From Austropuccinia psidii (lineage: Eukaryota > Basidiomycota > Pucciniomycetes > Pucciniales > Sphaerophragmiaceae), in assembly GCA_023105745.1 (NCBI GenBank), contig JALGQZ010000019.1:2542001-2606000 (forward strand): a stretch of 64,000 bases of DNA, read 5' to 3'. The notes beneath the pieces are model-generated. The model saw only the letters and a list, made by a program, of their open reading frames with translations, ran no database searches and had not been told where the DNA came from. The position numbers and the translations under genes were made by a program. Below are positions 58,852-64,000 of the stretch, piece by piece; the stretch's first letter is position 1, and every line of letters starts with the position of its first letter.

Positions 58852-58867
58852 TTTGGGGGCCTGGCCA
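58852..58867 (+). other. R7 primer-binding site
   Basis: TTTGGGGGCCTGGCCA directly after the LTR, matching R5 for 15 of 16 bases although the LTRs differ. Confidence 0.7.
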
Positions 58868-59549
58868 TTATATTTACTTAAAAGATCTCTAAAAAAAATA
58901 TTCAAATTGGGCTTATCCAATAAATAATTATATCTCTAATTATAAAGTTATATAGTAATCTTATATTTATTGATTTTAAGAGATATTGAGGCGTTTGGAA
59001 AGAAACTGTACTGTCTTACACATGTTTTTTCACATCCTTAGAGCTGCAAGAGCTTTCTTTTAGTGACTCTTGTAATTGAAAAAAGATATTTAAAAGTTAA
59101 AAATGAATTTATATTATAAATTAATTATAAACAGAATCATCTTAATTTTCATTTTATTCTTAAAAATAATAATAAAAAACCAATAAAAAAAGTTATTTTT
59201 ATTCCTTTTTTCTTTTATTCATTTCATTCATGTAAGGATATAAAAGCAATTTTTTATGTGGAAATTTCCATATCTTATCAAAAATAAAACTTTTTACAAA
59301 AAATACTTATATTTATTTGCCTTTTTTTCAGTGTTTACAGACAGCCCAACAGAGGACAATCAAACCACTTTTGAGAGATTGGTGGAATAAACTTGTCCAA
59401 GTTCTCCAACACCTGTTGTCAATAATAAAAAGAAATCTAAGAAATTAGTCTTCCCAGGAACCACTATTCAGCACTCTGAAGGTGAGTACTTCTCTTTAAA
59501 TTTCCATAAAAAGAATTTTCAGTGTCCTAAAATCTTTTATCTTCTCATT
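58868..59549 (+). other. R7 leader with possible splice sites
   Basis: AT-rich. A strong acceptor-like CCTTTTTTTCAG ends at 59331 and corresponds in position to the acceptors in R4 and R8. GAAG|GTGAGTAC at 59482 with TTTTCAG ending at 59522 would be a very short 41-base intron just before the gag ATG. Not proven. Confidence 0.35.
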
Positions 59550-60189
59550 ATGACTACAACAAGAGGATGTCAATACTCCATCCAATCAGATGGAGCTCAA
59601 CTCATAAGTAGAGTTCATCCTCCAAAAAGAAAAATAAAGGGAAAAATCACCAGTGGAACAGAATCCACACATGGAAGTACCATATCCCAAAGGCAAGACC
59701 CAGAAATGCCCATAATATCTGAGCCAGAGCTAGAACTACGTATGAGTAACTCCAACAGATATAACTCACATTCAGAGGGCTCAAATATACATTTATATGA
59801 GCCAGTATGAGAAGTACTACACAGTGTACAAGGACAAGGATTGGGAAATGTTGCCACAAATCTACCAAGGAGTGATGAACTCCTGGCACATCCTGATAAA
59901 TCTCCTCAAAAGAGGAGGAAATAGTGAGATACTCCAATGGATGGAATCCACTATCATCCAAGCCTCAAATCAAAAAGAGAAAGGAGTACCATGCCAAAAG
60001 GAGGGAGGCAAGCAAGGAAGAAGCCCCAGTAGCTTCTACCAGCAAGCCTCAAGCCAACCAACCTTCCCAAGAAGGGAAGCAGAACAAGAAAAAGAACTGC
60101 AGGACACCATATTCCCCAAGCTACAGGATTCCAAAAATCCAAAAGATGCCATGGACAATGTCTTCAACATGGCCAAAACCTTGATGTAA
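59550..60189 (+). pseudogene. R7 Gag N-terminal region
   Basis: 86 codons from ATGACTACAACA (S/P/E-rich: TSGTESTHGS, ISEPELELRMSN), then a frame change near 59800 into a 130-codon frame ending DAMDNVFNMAKTLM, equivalent to the ORF1 end in R8. A second frame (59924-60184) is open over the same bases with APVASTSKPQANQPS, matching R5 EAPVASTSSR. Confidence 0.65.
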
Positions 60190-61304
60190 TTCAAGGACAA
60201 GGAAGAAAAAAGAATGAGACAACCTCATTTCCCAAATAACTAACTGTGTCTCCTGATTTTATAAATACTTTAACAGAAATTAAAAATAATATTTTACCTC
60301 CTAAAGACATTAATAATATTCTATTATCTTTACAAGAAATAAATAAAAGTTTATCATCTTTAACAAAAATTTCTGTACAAAACAAAAAGAAATTGATAAC
60401 ATTAAATTTTTGGTTTAAAAGAATAAACCAAAATTTTTAATTGACAATACTCAAAAATTAATACAAGGACAACAAGAATTGTATAAATACATAAAAGATA
60501 TCAAAGAAAACTTTTTGATAATTCATTATGGTGTGAGTATTGATAATCTTACAGAAAAATTCAACAAATTAAGTATTTCTGTTAAATAATTTGAAGAAAA
60601 GACTTCATAACAATAAAAATTACTTCTAGAACATTCAAAAAGTGATGAAGCAAGAATGAATCTTAAGTATGACATTCAAAGTGAAATATGACTTATTACT
60701 GAAAAAATGGATAAAATAAATGAGGCTAACCTAAATATGCCAAAGTTATCAGCACCATTTTCTCATATAAGAAGTCCTGTTAAGCCAAAAGAGGAAACAA
60801 GAAATCCATTCATATCAGACTTGATCCATAAATATAATAACCAGGTCTTGATGAAGGAAGCACCTCAATTAAAAGAATGGCCAAAATTCACAGGCAAAGG
60901 TGAATATGACCATATGTCTTTTATTAAAACAATTGACATGTTACAAGAAGATTACGCCATACCAGACAAATTCATCACTGCCATATTACATTCATTATTT
61001 TAAAAATCTGCAAAAAGATGGTATTATAGAATAAGACAAAAAGAGGAAAAAACATGGTCTTGGTGGAAAGATGAAATAATCACCAAGTGGGAAAATGATT
61101 CCTGGAGGTACAAGATATAAAATGCATTTAAAAATTTCTTCTTTGACCTAGATAAGGATAAACCTTTTACTTGGTTCTTAAAAAAAGCTGAAATATTAAA
61201 TGCACTGTATCCAGAAATGTCACAGAAAATGGTGCATATGGAAATACTCAAGAAATGTGGAGTATAACTGGAAAATTCCCTGAGAAACAGATGTATAGAG
61301 TCAT
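60190..61304 (+). pseudogene. R7 Gag helical region and capsid
   Basis: An N/K-rich helical stretch (about 60246-60600) with stops, then 60707-61003 (98 codons): a SAPFSHIRSPVKP linker and capsid residues LKEWPKFTGKGEYDHMSF and IPDKFITAILHSLF. Beyond a stop it continues to 61299 with RWYYRIRQ, WSWWKDEIITKW and ILKKCG. The solo LTR interrupts it at 61305. Confidence 0.8.
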
Positions 61305-63291
61305 TGTGAACCTTTGAGATATGACCACATACCCAAAAAGTTCACAAGAAATATTTAAAATAATTATACCTTAAAAATAATTACCTTAAAGCTACAAAAA
61401 TGCCATAAATAGGCATAAAAGTTAGTTTAACTTAAAAGCCGATTAATGAACATGTGAAATAAATTACACCATTGGATTCCCCATGGTAAAATACACATAT
61501 ACCATTTTTATGGCATATCTGTAAAGTCAATATTTAATGAGTTATAAGTAATAATACCTTATAAAAAACATGAATCCTTAATTATTTTTGATACCAATGA
61601 GATAACATGTACAAGAAATAGTACCATTAGATTCTCCATAAAATTCTACATATAAAACAATTAAGAAGCTAATCTCCAAAGTCAATACTTAAGGAGTTAA
61701 GCTGAATATATGCACTTTTTTGGTCAATGCGTAGATTCAAGGATTTTAGCTAATATCTTTTGAAATATGCATGATAGAGTGATGAACCAAAAATGAAGTC
61801 TTCACGTAATTACTGTATGAGTACAGAAATGAACGTTTTTTCACAAGTTATAAACAAGGTTAAACCCCATAATGCATTATTGATTAAAATCAATAGAGCT
61901 GTTGTCCTTGTTGTGAAAGTGGTCCAAACTTAAAGAAACTAGACTGTTGGATTTTACTAGTCCATTCGTGAAGAATTTTTTTTATTACAATATTCAAGGT
62001 ATAACCCCTTGAAATCATGGTTTGAAGTTTAAAATATTAAATTTCAACAGAAAGGATGAGTTACAAGAAAAATCATCAAAAATACAGTTTTGATGATGTA
62101 ATGAAATTCTCTTGGCAGTGTAATAAGGACATGCCAAGCCATCAGAATCCACTCTCAGAATAGCTTTAGCATGTATAACTTAAAAGTTATGGATGATCAA
62201 AGTTTAAGCTTAAATTTGATCATTTAAGATCACTCATTGTAATCTTATTTTAAGTTTAACAGTCATATAAGTGATAAACTGGTGAATACTATTATAATAT
62301 GATTGATACCAATAAATTCCACGAAGTTTAGGCTTCTGCCAAGCCCATGATGTCATCAAACCTAGAGTTATAGTGATAACTCTAAATAATGGCATAATTA
62401 TGAGGTAAGATCGTTTGATCATGATGTAATCATCACCAAACCTTAAAATATTGATCAATTCTAGTAGAAAGCATCAGTACACATCTACTTGAAGCCTGCT
62501 GGACTCTAGGAGGAAGGTATTTACTATAAATAGAGCACTTTTTACTCTGTTTTCCCCTCAGACACTTACAAAACATTAAATCATTAAATAAAAAGGTAAT
62601 TTCTTTATTCTTTATATATAAAACTTTTATATTATTAAAGACCAAAGATAATCTTATTATAATATTCATCTCTGACATCATTATTGCAATTATTTCATTG
62701 TTTTGTTTAAATTTCTCTTAAAAAAACCTCTATTCCATGTAAAATCAAGAAAAATTGTAATTTCTCTTAAAGTTTTATTGTAACTATGATTTAAATAAGT
62801 TGTATTAACATTTTTAGGTGTAAAATTATTCAAAATTATTATATTAAGCATTAAACGTAGGTTATTTCTCTTATTATAAGAATTTTTTCTATTATTACTT
62901 TAATATTCCTATAATTGATATAAATAGTATTCAGTAATATTATTGTTATTAATTGTTTTTTATTAATAAAAAAATATTATTTTTATTAATTGTTTTTTAT
63001 TAATAAAAGACAATTTGTTATGCCTTTATTATTTGTTGGTAACAATAATAAAGTGCTTTCAAATATATTAATTATATTATATTAATATGTTTACTTATTA
63101 TATTATTCTTTTATAATATAAATTATATTATTATATTTATTTAATAATATAATTATTTTACACCATAATTATAATAATTCTTTATTATGATAATTATTTT
63201 TATCTTATTTATTTCATTTATAAGTACATTCATAGTACAATAAGTAAAATATTAGTAATTTTTACTTATTGTTTCATGGTCAAACCTTACA
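61305..63291 (+). repeat. Gamma-family solo LTR inside R7 gag (1987 bp)
   Basis: TGTGAACCTTTGAGATATG to CAAACCTTACA, with diverged duplication GTCAT (61300-61304) / ACCAT (63292-63296). Gag similarity continues on both sides (NRCIE before, PCSTEEYINALEDI after). TATAAATAG at 62525-62533. Same family as its host R7, with no internal sequence. Confidence 0.87.
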
Positions 63292-63565
63292 ACCATGCTC
63301 CACAGAAGAGTATATCAATGCATTAGAAGATATAGTGAGAAGAGCAAAAATTGGCAGAATGTGGAATAAATTGGACATTAAAGGTCCAAACAAACCATTT
63401 ATAAAGAAAGATCATCCAAAAGAACCTTTCAAACCCAATACACCCAACACTAATGAGAAAAGAAAATGCCATAAATGTGGATATATTGGATACTTAGCCA
63501 ATAATTGCCTCAAAAGGGCAAAAATCAATGAAATTATGGAAACAGAAGACCACAATGATAAATAA
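63292..63565 (+). pseudogene. R7 Gag with zinc knuckle
   Basis: PCSTEEYINALEDIVRRAKIGRMW followed by a basic linker and the knuckle CHKCGYIGYLANNC, where the zinc-binding His is Tyr. Stop TAA at 63563-63565. Confidence 0.8.
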
Positions 63566-64000
63566 GATGAATCTTATTATGAAAAGGACACTGAAGAGTC
63601 AGAAACCTTTCAAAGTGTTGAAATTGATATAATTGATACACAAATTAATAATATTGATTTAATATATGAAGTACTAGATGTAAATTCAAGCTTAACACAA
63701 GTTGGAACATCTGATACAAGCCTCACAAGCATACATGATTCCAAACTGTATAAAACCAAAGCAGCAAAAGGAATGGGCTATAAAGCTGGAAAATGAAGTA
63801 TAACTATTGTCATGGTTGAAAACCAAGACACAAAAGCAATCTTAGATACAGAAGCATACTGTACCTGGGTTGGTAAGGATTACTCAAAAACAATTATACC
63901 AGATTGGGAAGAAAAACTTATACTAGTACAAGGGGTTAAATTTAGTAGTGCAAGTGAAAGCATTAAACCCCTTGGAATAATTGACTTAACATTCATTTTT
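63566..64000 (+). pseudogene. R7 acidic linker and protease start
   Basis: Same frame after the stop: acidic DESYYEKDTEESE, a long D/I/N/S-rich linker, then KAAKGMGYKAGK, a TGA, and the protease ILDTEAYCTWVGKDY, where Glu replaces the Gly of the DTG motif. Continues as GVKFSSASESIKPLGI to the window edge. Confidence 0.8.

Larger units (their letters stand above)
46858..64000 (+). mobile_element. R7: gamma-family Ty3/gypsy element, runs off the right edge
   Basis: Own sequence: 5' LTR 46858-47939 plus 58008-58851, then primer site, leader, gag and the start of protease to the window end. It is interrupted by R8 in the LTR and by a solo LTR of its own family in gag (61305-63291). Several stops in gag show it is decayed. 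RT and integrase would lie beyond 64000. Confidence 0.87.

Noticed and set aside
1..64000. Host protein-coding genes or secondary-metabolite/effector genes between elements.
   Set aside because: Remaining gaps (43633-44042, 44561-45119, 46097-46857) hold no ORF with domain-like sequence; nothing supports a host gene.

Overview
The window looks like a repeat-filled, AT-rich, gene-empty stretch of a rust-fungus nuclear genome (Pucciniales). The two intact ORFs resemble, from memory and not from a search, Ty3/gypsy Gag and Pol proteins predicted in Austropuccinia psidii (myrtle rust), so that species or a close relative is my best guess. I see no host gene, rRNA, tRNA or CRISPR array. Nearly every base belongs to an LTR retrotransposon or its debris, and the elements are inserted into one another. 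I name them R1-R8. Families are set by LTR sequence: alpha (R1, R5, R6, plus an LTR fragment), beta (R4, R8), gamma (R7, the left-edge LTR, a solo LTR), delta (R2, a solo LTR, an old LTR), plus a miniature element R3.

Layout. 1-1652: end of a gamma LTR on the minus strand. 1653-39776: R1, an old alpha element on the minus strand, split by two insertions. The first is R2 (3741-14078), a young chromovirus with intact Gag and Pol; its 5' LTR carries the 652-bp terminal-repeat miniature element R3 (13427-14078). The second is R4 (15919-38012, plus strand, beta). R4 has R5 (16712-27001, alpha) inside its 5' LTR, a delta solo LTR inside gag (29285-30960) and a poly(A)-tailed SINE-like insert inside integrase (34597-34846). 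39777-43632: an old delta LTR, then the integrase tail and 3' LTR of R6. 44043-44560: wreck of a PIF/Harbinger-type DNA transposase. 45120-46096: half an alpha LTR. 46858-64000: R7 (gamma, plus strand, running off the right edge), with R8 (47940-58002, beta, both LTRs present) inside its 5' LTR and a gamma solo LTR inside its gag (61305-63291). Five insertions are bounded by readable 5-bp target duplications: AAGAT, CCACT, GGCAT, TTCTT and TATAG/TATAA. A sixth (GTCAT/ACCAT) is weaker. These give a relative order of events.

How the genes work. Each full element encodes Gag (capsid plus zinc knuckle), aspartic protease, reverse transcriptase, RNase H and integrase in Ty3/gypsy order. R2 alone is intact: Gag and Pol lie in different frames, joined at a GGGAAAA slippery heptamer in correct -1 register four codons before the gag stop, and Pol ends in a chromodomain. 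R5 is one fused gag-pol frame broken only by stop codons. R4 and R8 start with a short gag ORF whose stop overlaps the next ATG (ATGA). All copies except R2 are dead by stops, frameshifts and lost catalytic residues.

The most interesting signal is how reverse transcription may be primed. Families alpha, beta and gamma share an unidentified primer site (TTTGGGGGCC...) just after the LTR. R2 and R3 lack it. Each instead has, one base after the LTR, a sequence perfectly complementary to a stretch 31-40 bases downstream of a TATA-like box in its own LTR (14 bp in R2, 11 bp in R3). This is the arrangement expected of Tf1-type self-priming. R3 also shares R2's polypurine end and LTR termini, so it looks like a non-autonomous self-primed miniature element using delta-family machinery.
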